Positions 56,858 through 64,000 of a stretch of 64,000 nt of DNA are shown here, one piece after another. This stretch comes from JBMOGA01 sp049318625 (GTDB taxonomy: Bacteria > Pseudomonadota > Alphaproteobacteria > Rhizobiales > Hyphomicrobiaceae). The stretch's first letter is position 1. Each line of letters opens with the position of its first letter. The notes under the pieces were generated by a model. It was given only the letters and a program-made list of their open reading frames with translations. It ran no database searches and was not told the DNA's origin. The stretch spans positions 60,098 through 124,097 of the forward strand of contig JBMOGA010000005.1 of NCBI GenBank assembly GCA_049318625.1, in the 5' to 3' direction. Both the position numbers and the translations under genes were made by a program.

Positions 56858-57673
56858 TCAATCGTTGTCGCCGAACACCCCGCTCGAGGTGGTGCCGCCG
56901 GTCGGCAGATTGGCGAGCACGCGGCCGGCGAGACGGGAGAACGGCAGGCTCTGGAGCCAGACGGTGCCGGGACCGCGCAGGTGCGCGAAGAACACACCCT
57001 CGCCGCCGAAGATCATCGACTTGACCGAGCCGGCGCGGACGATGTCGAACTCGACCGTCGGTGTCATGGCCGCGACGCAGCCGGTGTCGACGTGCAGTTC
57101 CTCGCCCGGCGCGAGCTGGCGCTCGATCACGCAGCCGCCGACATGGACGAACGCGTAACCGTCGCCCTCGAGCTTCTGCATGATGAAGCCCTCGCCGCCG
57201 AACAGGCCGGTCATGATCTTCTGCTGGAAGTGGATCCCGACCGAGACACCCTTCGCCGCGCACAGGAACGCATCCTTCTGAGCGATCAGCCGGCCGCCGT
57301 GCTCCGACAGCTTGAACGCCAGGATGGTGCCCGGATAGGGAGCCGCGAAGGCGACGCGCGCCTTGCCCTGGCCCTGGTGGGTGAACATGGTCATGAACAG
57401 GCTCTCGCCGGTCAGCAGCCGCTTGCCCGCCGAGGCGAGCCGGCCGAAGAAGCCGGTGTTGGCCTGGGAGCCGTCACCCAGAACGGTGTCCATGTGGACC
57501 GCCGTGTCCTTGAACATCATGGCGCCGGCTTCGGCGATGGCGCTTTCGCCCGGATCGAGCTCGATTTCGACGAACTGCATCTCCTGGCCGTGGATCGCGA
57601 AATCGATCTCGTCGGCACCGCCACGGCCCGACGGGCCGCGACCGAAGATGCTGGGAACAGAACCATTCGACAT
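56858..57673 (-). CDS. AIM24-family (TIGR00266) protein
   Basis: This 271-residue AIM24/TIGR00266 protein is recognised by FAIHGQEMQFVEIELDPGES, GESLFMTMFT and GGEGFIMQKLEG. It forms a tryptophan-RNA-attenuation-protein-like fold, and its role is not established. The start at 57673 gives the usual short Gly-rich leader. It is monocistronic, about 100 bp upstream of parE on the same strand. Confidence 0.88.
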   Translation of the reverse strand: MSNGSVPSIFGRGPSGRGGADEIDFAIHGQEMQFVEIELDPGESAIAEAGAMMFKDTAVHMDTVLGDGSQANTGFFGRLASAGKRLLTGESLFMTMFTHQGQGKARVAFAAPYPGTILAFKLSEHGGRLIAQKDAFLCAAKGVSVGIHFQQKIMTGLFGGEGFIMQKLEGDGYAFVHVGGCVIERQLAPGEELHVDTGCVAAMTPTVEFDIVRAGSVKSMIFGGEGVFFAHLRGPGTVWLQSLPFSRLAGRVLANLPTGGTTSSGVFGDND

Positions 57674-58251
57674 GGGGACGTCTCTCCGACTGGGAACGGG
57701 GCTTTGCGCAACCGGCCGCACCCGGCGGCGTTCCCCCGGCGCGGTCCGATCGGCGTTGACTTGAACCAGCCTTGGCGCATCGGGGCGGGGGTTGTAAAGA
57801 GGCCGGGAGGCCCGATCGCGCTGGCATTGCAGCGACGACAGATCAAGGCGATCGTGTGGCCGGCCGAAACTTATCCCCAGCCCAGATCGAGATCCGGCCG
57901 TTCAAGGCGGTTGTCACAGGCGTGTTGAGCGGCATCGCTAAGTTGCCCTTGCGGAAAGGGCACGGGACTCGCGGCCATCTCCGTCTCAGCCGGTAATGCC
58001 ATCGCCCTCAAAACGGCATTACAGGGCTCTGCTTGAAGGCCAGCCTGCGGATACCGTCGCGCTTCGACCCCGCTGAACGATGGTGCCCGAGGCTGGCCTC
58101 TTCAAGCCTCTCCTGCGCTTGCGGCCGACGGTCGTGCGCGGGTAATCGTCGTCCGCGCGTGCTTTTCCCCACTCACGTACCACCTGCGGTCTTGAGAAGG
58201 CCCCTGTTCCACCGCTATCGGGGGAGTTCAGCAGGCGGGAGCGAGTCGCCG
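57674..58251. other. 578-bp intergenic region with three nested hairpins
   Basis: No ORF here has coding character. Between 57944 and 58107 lie three consecutive inverted repeats. These are TGCCCTT/AAGGGCA (57944-57962, 5-nt loop), GTAATGCC/GGCATTAC (57993-58022, 14-nt loop) and GCTTGAAGGCCAGCCT with AGGCTGGCCTCTTCAAGC (58031-58107, 2-nt indel). The cluster could be a structured RNA or a repetitive element. Confidence 0.5.
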
Positions 58252-59016
58252 GTGTTCATCGTCGTGATCACGATCATGGTGCTGGTGACGATCGCCGCGG
58301 CGGCCGTCTCGCTGGCGCCGCTCATCTCGGAAGGCCGCGTGGTCTACAGCGCCGAGCCCGACAAGCCGCACGCGTTCGGCTACCGCATGTCGTGGCTCGC
58401 CATCCGCTCCCGCGATACCGCGCGCATTCTCGACGCTCTCGGCGTAAACGAGCCCGTGGTCGCCAACTGGCAGACCGGTCTCGGCGTGGTTTACGACCGC
58501 CAGCTCGGCGACCAGCGCGTGTTCATCTCGCCGCCGGTCAACGGCTGGTCGTTCGTGGTCGGGCTGTCGCTGCCGCAGCCGATGGGCGGCGGCTTCGTCG
58601 ACAAGTGGACGCCCTTCATCACCCGGCTCGGCCACGAGTTCATCGAGGTGCAGTACTTCTCGACGTTCCCGGCGATCGATTTCCATGCCTGGGCGCGGAT
58701 GGTCGACAACAAGCTGGCGCGCGCCTTCGCGGTCGGCGACGACGGCGTCCTGCTCAACAAGGGCAAGCCGACCAAGGACGAGAAGAACCTCGGGCTCAAG
58801 CTGTTCGAGCTGCGCGGCGTGCGCGGCCGCACGGGCGACGCCGGCGGCGAATTGATCCTGCACCCGACCGAGGAGCACGTGATGAAGCTCGCCGCGCGGT
58901 GGAGCATCGACCCGACGCTGCTCGACACCGGGGCTGTGGCGACCGAGCGGGGCACCGGCTACGTGGCATTCGCGCCCGCCGCTTGGCACGCCGAGCGGGC
59001 CCGCCGAGCGGCCTGA
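58252..59016 (+). CDS. Hypothetical membrane-anchored protein
   Basis: This 254-residue protein has one N-terminal membrane span (about residues 2-25) and a soluble, well-ordered domain. The segment NWQTGLGVVYDRQLGDQRVF and the WTPFITRLGHEFIEVQYF stretch look like a conserved core, but I do not recognise the family. The GTG at 58252 follows GGGAG. It lies between the AIM24 gene and the repeat-rich caspase locus, with which any link is unproven. Confidence 0.65.
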   Translation: MFIVVITIMVLVTIAAAAVSLAPLISEGRVVYSAEPDKPHAFGYRMSWLAIRSRDTARILDALGVNEPVVANWQTGLGVVYDRQLGDQRVFISPPVNGWSFVVGLSLPQPMGGGFVDKWTPFITRLGHEFIEVQYFSTFPAIDFHAWARMVDNKLARAFAVGDDGVLLNKGKPTKDEKNLGLKLFELRGVRGRTGDAGGELILHPTEEHVMKLAARWSIDPTLLDTGAVATERGTGYVAFAPAAWHAERARRAA

Positions 59017-59054
59017 GGCGTGGGTCGGGACGGGGATGCGCGCGAGCCCCTCGC

Positions 59055-59290
59055 CCCCCTTTTGCGTTCCCCGAAGCCGGACGCCGCGCAGCGGCGGACG
59101 GCTATCCGGGATCTCGCCCTCGCAGTCGCCGCGCTACGCCAGACCGCAGGCCGGGATGATACGGATCGCCCGTGCGGCGACGGCAAGACCCCGGCTCGCC
59201 TCGCGACGCTCGGCGTCCGGGGATGCAGGCGGAGGGGTGTTGGGCGTGCGGGAGATGCAGGCGGATGAGGCGCCGCGTGCGTGGACGCAG
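59055..59290 (+). repeat. 144-bp IR-bounded element, copy 1 (with flanks)
   Basis: The core at 59077-59220 is bounded by the perfect inverted repeat CCGGACGCCG / CGGCGTCCGG. The similarity to copy 2 extends to about 236 bp including a T-containing left flank and a right flank ending GTGGACGCAG. Core length is exactly 144 bp in all three copies. Confidence 0.85.
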
Positions 59291-59379
59291 GAGGATGTGG
59301 CTCGGCGTCCGGAGAGGCAGGCGGAGGGGGCATCGGCCAGTCCCCCCGCGCCGAGGTGCCAAGTCTCGCGCGCACCGCT

Positions 59380-59613
59380 CCCCCTTGCGTTCCCGGAAGC
59401 CGGACGCCGCGCAGCGGCGGACGGCTATCCGGGATCCCGCCCTCGCAGTCGCCGCGCTACGCCAGACCGCAGGCCGGGATGATACGGATCGCCCGTGCGG
59501 CGACGGCAAGACCCCGGCTCGCCTCGCGACGCTCGGCGTCCGGGGACGCAGGAAGAGGGTTGTTCGGCGTGCGGGAGATGCAGGCGGATGAGGCTCCGCG
59601 TACGTGGACGCAG
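59380..59613 (+). repeat. 144-bp IR-bounded element, copy 2 (with flanks)
   Basis: The core at 59400-59543 differs from copy 1 by only a few bases. Copy 2 ends about 10 bp from the stop codon of the caspase-FGE gene. The distance between copies 1 and 2 (323 bp) suggests a tandem duplication of a ~320-bp unit. Confidence 0.85.
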
Positions 59614-59622
59614 AAGCGCGTC

Positions 59623-61818
59623 TCAGGGGCTGAGCGTCCTCCCGACACGGAAGCCGCGGCTGTAGCTCCGGTCGACGGTGGCGTCCCAGTTGCGGTTGGC
59701 CGAGCGGAGGCTCCGTGGATAGTGGCTCCAAGAACCGCCGCGCAGCACACGGCGACTGCCATCCGTGCACGATGTCGTCCACGCGCTACCGTCGCTCGGA
59801 GCCCCGTTGTAGCTGTCGTGCCAACAATCTTCCGTCCACTCCCAAACATTGCCATGCACGTTGTGGAGGCCCCAGGGGTTGGCCGCGAAGCTGTCGACTA
59901 CAACCGTCCTCTGCCGGTATTCGCCCTGTGATCCGCCGCCCTTGTAGGGATCGGCCGAGCCATCGTAATTCGCTTGGCTCGGCATTATCGAAGAGCCCCA
60001 CCAGAACGGCGGCGTTGTCCCCGCCCGCGCCGCATATTCCCATTCCGCTTCGCTCAGGAGCCGATACGGTTTCCCAGCCTTTCGAGACAGCCACGCCACG
60101 TATTCCTTCGCGTCGTCCCACGAGACCCGCATGACCGGCTGCCGACCGCGACCCCAGTCCGTCTCCGGCTTGTGCTTGCAGCCGCTCGCCGCCACGCACG
60201 CATCCCATTCTGCGAACGTCACCTCAAACTTTCCTACGCCGAATGGCTTGGCGAGCGTCACCCTTCGCTGAGGTCCTTCGTCGCTTCCGCGCTGCGGCTC
60301 GCTCGCAGGCGAGCCCATCATGAAGCTGCCCGCAGGCACCACCACCATCTCCGGGCAATCGGGGCAGTCGCGGAACGTCTGACCCGAGCCCGGCTTCACG
60401 CACGCCGTGCCACCCGAGCCCAGCGTCACGTCGATACCGTCGCAGGCGGATGGCCGTGCCGTCGATGCAGGTGTCGGGGGCGGAGCAACAGACTTCGGCG
60501 CGGGCTCCGGCGCCTTTGCGGGCGGCGCTACCATCGCCGTCTGCGCACGGCCGGTGCCGGACGGCTGAGCCCCGGCAACCTGCGTCACGCGCACGCGCCG
60601 CGCCGATCGCTTTGCCAGATCGACTTCGAACTCATGCATCCACTTGGTGTTCACATACTCAACTCTGAAAACAATGGTGTCAGTACCTGTCGTAGTCCCT
60701 GACCTAGCATCGTAGGAGACCGTGATTCCCTCGCCCTTCACTCCAAGGCAGTGGCGAACGCCGGAACCAAGTGGTTGGGTGACGGCCGCTTGACGACGTT
60801 CCATGCTGACACGACCGAGTTGCGGCTGCTGAAGGACCTCGACGCGTGGGAGTTCGAGCACCTTGCAGTTATCGTCGACACTAATGAAACTCCAAACGTG
60901 GATGCTTCCTGACGATAACTCCCGGATACGCGCCCGGGCGAGGTCGGCAAAGACTGTTTTCTGAAATCTCCCGGCATAAGCCTCGAGATCGCCGATGTTG
61001 GACGTTTCCTTGATCGTGTCCCATACGGCGGCGGCATCTCCCTGCGACGCCCCTCCACCGAACATCACGCGTTCGCGCCGCTGGATGCCGTCCTCGGTCC
61101 ACGGCACCTGATCGCCGCCGGTCTTGTCGATCACCGCGACGCGGACGTTGTGAAACATGCGAAGATCATCCTGGCCCGGCTTCTTCAACTCCGCGGCCAG
61201 CGCCGCCGCGTAGGGGCCGCTGCCCTGGCCCAGGTCGGACGCCGTCTTGCCGGGCTCGGCCGAGAACGCGAACAGCACGCCGCTCTGCTGGCCGACCGGC
61301 ACAAAGCCCTTGCCGCCGCGTGCGCCTTGCAAGTTGTTCCGGCAGGCGTCCAGCACGATGTAGTGCGCCGCGTTCGGGGCCTCGCCGCGCAGGATCGCCA
61401 GAACCTCCGTGTGCTTGACGCCGCGCACCGAAAGCAGCCGCGTCGAAGGCTCGTCGACGTCGACCGGGATCATGAAGTTGTCGCCGCCCGAGGCGATGCC
61501 GTGGCCCGAGTAATAGAGGAACCCGACAGCGTCCTTACCCGCGTCCTTCAGCTTGGCCGCGAAGTCGTGGACGGCCAGCAAGATGCTGTCGCGCGTCGCG
61601 TTGGTGACGGGGTTCATCACCTCGAAGCCGACGGCCTTCAAGGCATCGCCGACGACGCGGACGTCGTTCAACGGGTTCACCAGCGCGCCGACGCCGGGCT
61701 TGTAGTCCTTGTTGCCGATGAGGAGCGCGATGCGCTTTTCCTGGGCGTGCACATCTTGGCTCGCGGCCAGCATCACCGCCGCGACGATCACCGTCCAGAT
61801 CCAGCGCCCTGCGGTCAC
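59623..61818 (-). CDS. Exported caspase (C14) fused to an FGE-fold domain
   Basis: This 731-residue exported protein has a signal peptide (about residues 1-25) and a caspase p20 domain with His106 in YYSGHG and Cys159 in LDACRNN. It carries the same linker motif as the other two caspases (about residues 265-305). A beta-rich middle and a Pro/Ala-rich spacer (about 415-455) lead to a C-terminal formylglycine-generating-enzyme/SUMF1 fold (about 490-731): VPAGSFMMGSP, LLSEAEWEYAARAG, NVHGNVWEWTEDCW and FRVGRT. The FGE catalytic cysteine pair after RGGSW is replaced (SHYPRSL). The domain more likely binds a ligand or protein in the manner of C-type-lectin folds than modifies sulfatases. Confidence 0.9.
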   Translation of the reverse strand: MTAGRWIWTVIVAAVMLAASQDVHAQEKRIALLIGNKDYKPGVGALVNPLNDVRVVGDALKAVGFEVMNPVTNATRDSILLAVHDFAAKLKDAGKDAVGFLYYSGHGIASGGDNFMIPVDVDEPSTRLLSVRGVKHTEVLAILRGEAPNAAHYIVLDACRNNLQGARGGKGFVPVGQQSGVLFAFSAEPGKTASDLGQGSGPYAAALAAELKKPGQDDLRMFHNVRVAVIDKTGGDQVPWTEDGIQRRERVMFGGGASQGDAAAVWDTIKETSNIGDLEAYAGRFQKTVFADLARARIRELSSGSIHVWSFISVDDNCKVLELPRVEVLQQPQLGRVSMERRQAAVTQPLGSGVRHCLGVKGEGITVSYDARSGTTTGTDTIVFRVEYVNTKWMHEFEVDLAKRSARRVRVTQVAGAQPSGTGRAQTAMVAPPAKAPEPAPKSVAPPPTPASTARPSACDGIDVTLGSGGTACVKPGSGQTFRDCPDCPEMVVVPAGSFMMGSPASEPQRGSDEGPQRRVTLAKPFGVGKFEVTFAEWDACVAASGCKHKPETDWGRGRQPVMRVSWDDAKEYVAWLSRKAGKPYRLLSEAEWEYAARAGTTPPFWWGSSIMPSQANYDGSADPYKGGGSQGEYRQRTVVVDSFAANPWGLHNVHGNVWEWTEDCWHDSYNGAPSDGSAWTTSCTDGSRRVLRGGSWSHYPRSLRSANRNWDATVDRSYSRGFRVGRTLSP

Positions 61819-61903
61819 GATGCGCCCTCCGCACCGGTCGAGCTCAGCGAGCCGTCATGACATCCGGAAGGGGATGTCGCGTGGGCTTTGCAACGTCGAT
61901 GGA

Positions 61904-62006
61904 TCACGACCGGGGCGTCAACGCCTTGCGGACCACATCGGGGGCACTCGCGATCACTTCGAGATAGGCCCGGGCGGCCTGGTCCGGCTCGGCGCGGCCC
62001 TGCTCC
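61904..62006 (-). pseudogene. Tail of an unidentified gene, cut by repeat copy 3
   Basis: The frame reads EQGRAEPDQAARAYLEV then IASAPDVVRKALTPRS and a stop. Nearly every codon ends in G or C and the residues look like a real helical C-terminus. Upstream the frame runs straight into repeat copy 3, so the rest of the gene is missing. No family recognised. Confidence 0.5.
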
Positions 62007-62026
62007 CCCTTTTGCGTTCCCGGAAG

Positions 62027-62170
62027 GCGGACGCCGCGCAGCGGCGGACGGCTATCCGGGATCTCGCCATCGCAGTTGCCGCGCTACGCCAGACCACGCG
62101 CCGGGATGATTCGGATCGCCCGTGCGGCTACGGCAAGTCCCCGGCTCGCCTCGCGACGCTCGGCGTCCGG
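62027..62170 (+). repeat. 144-bp IR-bounded element, copy 3
   Basis: The third copy is in the same orientation and has the same core length. The left terminus is GCGGACGCCG (one change), the right terminus CGGCGTCCGG is perfect. It shows a handful of differences from copies 1 and 2, so it is the most diverged. An FGE-domain 3' end lies to its right, as with copy 2. Confidence 0.85.
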
Positions 62171-62283
62171 GGACGCAGGAGTAGGGGGGGGGGCGGCGTT
62201 CGGTTACACTGGAGGAAATGGGGCTGGTCGTCCGAGGTTGCAGGGGGCCGGGAGTTCGACGCCCGGGGAAGCAGTAGGTCGTC

Positions 62284-62400
62284 TCAGGGGCTATGCGTCC
62301 TCGCCAGCCGGAACCCCAAGACGTAGCCGCGGTTGTCCGGATGGCTGAGGTTGCGGATCGCCGCGCGAAGGCATTGTAACAGCCAACCTTTCGATGACGC
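62284..62400 (-). pseudogene. Remnant of an FGE/SUMF1-domain gene 3' end
   Basis: The frame ending in the TGA at 62284-62286 reads LRAAIRNLSHPDNRGYVLGF and then RLARTHSP, which is the canonical end of FGE-fold domains. An upstream GW could be what is left of RGGSW. It lies just after the caspase-only gene stop at 62416, where a fused FGE domain would be expected. It differs from the intact fused domain at 59623, so it is not a recent copy of it. Confidence 0.7.
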
Positions 62401-62415
62401 GGCTGCAGAGCCAAT

Positions 62416-63717
62416 TCAGACTTTGTTCAAGCTGAAAGACCCATAGCAATCTTGAACACCGGGAGCTTTCCCAACATAAGAACCACTACCCTTATTGCCC
62501 GAGACCCTCCCAGAGTACTGGCCTGTTCCGCCATCGGGCATCGTCACCAGAAAACTGAACCCACCTTCTGACGAGACCGAACCAGAACCACGCCCCAGAC
62601 TACTTGAAGTCGCGATCCGCCCGCCGTTAATGCTAAGAACGACTGTCAGCGAGGTCGTCTTGCAGGCAGCACTAGACCGCTCCAAGCGCCACGCCCCGTC
62701 AAAAGGTCCTCTGCCCGCTTCTGCCCGAGGATTCGTCTTTCTCGAGGGATCGGCCACAATGGCCGTTTGTTGACGCTGAAGCTCCCCGATACGCGCGCGC
62801 GCCATCCCTGCAAACGCGCTAGTAGAATACTGCCGCTCGAACGCCTCTAGCACAGCAATACTGGTGGTATCCTTAGTCGCCACCCAAGCCTGCGCCGCCT
62901 CGCTCATGGGTGGCTGCGTCGGAGGTGGTGGCGCGGCAGCAGGTGCCGCCTGTGGCGGACCCGTCAGATACACGCGCCGCCCGAGGCCATTGCTCTCCCA
63001 CGGCTGCTGCACGCCGCCCGTGCTCGCGAGAACGGTTTCCTTGACGTTCTGGAACAGGTTCAGGTGGTCGAGGCCCGATTTCGCAAGCTCGGCCGCGAGC
63101 GCCGCCGCGTAGGGGCCACTGCGCGCGCCGCGATCCGAGGCCGTCTTGCCCGGTGCGCTCGCGTAGGCGATGAACATGCCCTGCTGCTCGGCGACCGGCA
63201 TCAGGCCCTTCGAGGTGTCCTTCGTCGGCAGTTGCAGCTCGTTCCGGCAAGCGTCGAACACGATGAACTTGGCGGCACCGCGCGCGCCATCGAGGAGCTT
63301 CAGGATGTCGTCCAGCTTCAGGCTCTCGTCCCAGAAGATCGTCGATCCCGGCTCCTTCGCATCGACCGGGATCAGGTAGTTGATGTTGGTGTCCTTCTCG
63401 GCCGCCCCGTGGCCGCTGTAGTAGATGAAGCCGATGGCCCCGGCGCCCGCCGCGTTCAACCTGCGCACCAGATCGCGGACGGCGGTCAGGATGGCGGCAC
63501 GCCGTGCGTCCTTGACGAGGGGAAGCAGTTCGAAGCCCTGCCGTGTCAGCGCGTCGCCGACCAGCGCGATGTCGTTGTGGGGGTTCTTGAGAGCGCCGAC
63601 AGACGTGTCGTAGGCCTGATTGCCGATCAGCAGAGCGATGCGCTTCTCCTGCGCGGCGACCGGCGCGGCGCCGAGAAGCACGACCAGCAATGCCATCAGG
63701 ATCGTGCCGAGCCGCAT
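62416..63717 (-). CDS. Exported caspase-family (C14) protease
   Basis: This 433-residue exported caspase-like protease has a signal peptide (about residues 1-22, ending VAAQ). Its p20 domain carries His103 in YYSGHG and Cys157 in FDACRNE. The shared linker (about 285-320) follows, then a unique beta-rich C-terminal domain of about 95 residues with two Cys (AACK and VQDC). The ATG at 63717 is preferred over GTG at 63744. Together with its neighbour it forms a caspase pair on one strand, but about 600 bp with remnants separate them. Confidence 0.88.
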   Translation of the reverse strand: MRLGTILMALLVVLLGAAPVAAQEKRIALLIGNQAYDTSVGALKNPHNDIALVGDALTRQGFELLPLVKDARRAAILTAVRDLVRRLNAAGAGAIGFIYYSGHGAAEKDTNINYLIPVDAKEPGSTIFWDESLKLDDILKLLDGARGAAKFIVFDACRNELQLPTKDTSKGLMPVAEQQGMFIAYASAPGKTASDRGARSGPYAAALAAELAKSGLDHLNLFQNVKETVLASTGGVQQPWESNGLGRRVYLTGPPQAAPAAAPPPPTQPPMSEAAQAWVATKDTTSIAVLEAFERQYSTSAFAGMARARIGELQRQQTAIVADPSRKTNPRAEAGRGPFDGAWRLERSSAACKTTSLTVVLSINGGRIATSSSLGRGSGSVSSEGGFSFLVTMPDGGTGQYSGRVSGNKGSGSYVGKAPGVQDCYGSFSLNKV

Positions 63718-63950
63718 CGTACCCGTCCGCCCACGTCGCCGCACGTTTCATGGCTACCATCGCAACGTGACGTTTGAAAGGGCCGTAAGGCCCGCCTGCA
63801 CCCCCGCCGCGCGGCCGCAACCTCGCGCGGTTGGCTTGCAGCCCACCCCCTGGCGACAGGTCGCCAGAGACCCGCTCGCTCGAACAATCCGGGACCATCG
63901 CATCCGATCAAGCAACCTCGGCCGCGGTTCCGTCCGATCGGATATTGCCC

Positions 63951-64000
63951 TAGCAGGCTGTTGAACTTCTCGCCGGCTGACAGCCCTCCGCGAATATGAT
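63951..64000. mobile_element. Possible insertion-sequence terminus at window edge
   Basis: The last 50 bp begin TAGCAGGCTGTTGAACTTC, which resembles the terminal inverted repeats of IS1182-type elements (GCAGGCTGTTGAAAAA-like). Only an end could lie inside the window, so this is a weak call. Confidence 0.3.

Larger units (their letters stand above)
59017..59622. other. 606-bp region carrying two copies of the 144-bp repeat
   Basis: No gene is seen. The ORFs here arise from the repeats. Two copies of the element (59077-59220 and 59400-59543) with matching flanks occupy most of it, and a lone half end CGGCGTCCGG occurs at 59303-59312. Confidence 0.7.
61819..62415. other. 597-bp inter-caspase region with a repeat and two gene remnants
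   Basis: Between two caspase genes lie, from left to right, the tail of an unidentified gene (61904-62006), copy 3 of the 144-bp element (62027-62170) and the C-terminal remnant of an FGE-domain gene (62284-62400). A G-rich run of ten occurs at 62184-62193. Confidence 0.7.

Noticed and set aside
59055..62170. CRISPR array
   Set aside because: There are only three copies, each 144 bp long and irregularly spaced, with genes between them.
59623..62400. Diversity-generating retroelement acting on the FGE domain
   Set aside because: FGE folds are common targets, but no reverse transcriptase or template repeat is in the window, and the two FGE 3' ends differ at all base types rather than at adenines.
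58252..63717. Caspase-gasdermin type defence system
   Set aside because: The caspases carry signal peptides, and no gasdermin, nucleotide sensor or cyclase gene is recognisable next to them.

Overview
This 64 kb window is GC-rich chromosomal DNA that is densely coded on both strands. It most resembles an alphaproteobacterium. The evidence is a perfect CtrA-type box (TTAA-N7-TTAAC), DUF1489 and DUF3833 genes, a TorF-type porin, a PAS-GGDEF-EAL protein of alphaproteobacterial style, and an SDR-folB pair. I cannot name the genus. No rRNA, CRISPR array, prophage or complete insertion sequence is visible; there is one tRNA, tRNA-Leu(GAG).

Layout. 0-4.2 kb: recQ and a GT39-type membrane glycosyltransferase. 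4.2-6.6 kb: an exported caspase-like protease and an orphan exported protein. 6.6-16.6 kb: a 2-hydroxy-acid oxidation region, with gntR-lutA-lutB-lutC on the minus strand and a lysR diverging from glcD-glcE-glcF plus a solo Pnkp-type phosphatase. The gntR and lysR-glcD upstream regions carry clear dyad operators. 16.6-20.6 kb: a four-gene overlapping operon (FAD oxidoreductase, DUF1365, cyclopropane-fatty-acid synthase, DUF3833) for fatty-acid modification. 20.6-29.5 kb: a CtrA-box small membrane protein, kdsA, a VOC protein, a GGDEF/EAL protein, two LuxR regulators without luxI, a VWA protein and a lipoprotein. 29.6-38.5 kb: M20 amidohydrolase, phosphomannomutase, PaiB-like protein, glutathione peroxidase, GNAT, mgtE, polysaccharide deacetylase and bactofilin.

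38.5-46.3 kb: tRNA-Leu, a TorF porin, a pteridine-reductase-like SDR with folB, and two tandem glucosaminidase-like exported proteins sharing an unnamed Cys-flanked C-terminal domain. 46.4-52.9 kb: isovaleryl-CoA dehydrogenase, a VapBC-type toxin-antitoxin pair, a DapA-family gene, DUF1489, an orphan biotin-carboxylase subunit of methylcrotonyl-CoA-carboxylase type, and an amidohydrolase whose signal peptide is broken by an in-frame TGA. 53.3-57.7 kb: a decayed 3' fragment of parE, a Tat-exported dioxygenase-fold protein with a ferric-reductase-like partner, intact parE and an AIM24 protein.

59-64 kb is the most unusual part. Two further exported caspase-like proteases lie here, one fused to an FGE-fold domain that lacks the catalytic cysteines. 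Around them are three copies of a 144-bp element with 10-bp terminal inverted repeats, a remnant of another FGE-domain gene and the tail of an unidentified gene. With the caspase at 4.2 kb this gives three periplasmic caspase-like proteins of shared architecture. The region looks like a recombination-prone locus where caspase genes exchange C-terminal modules.
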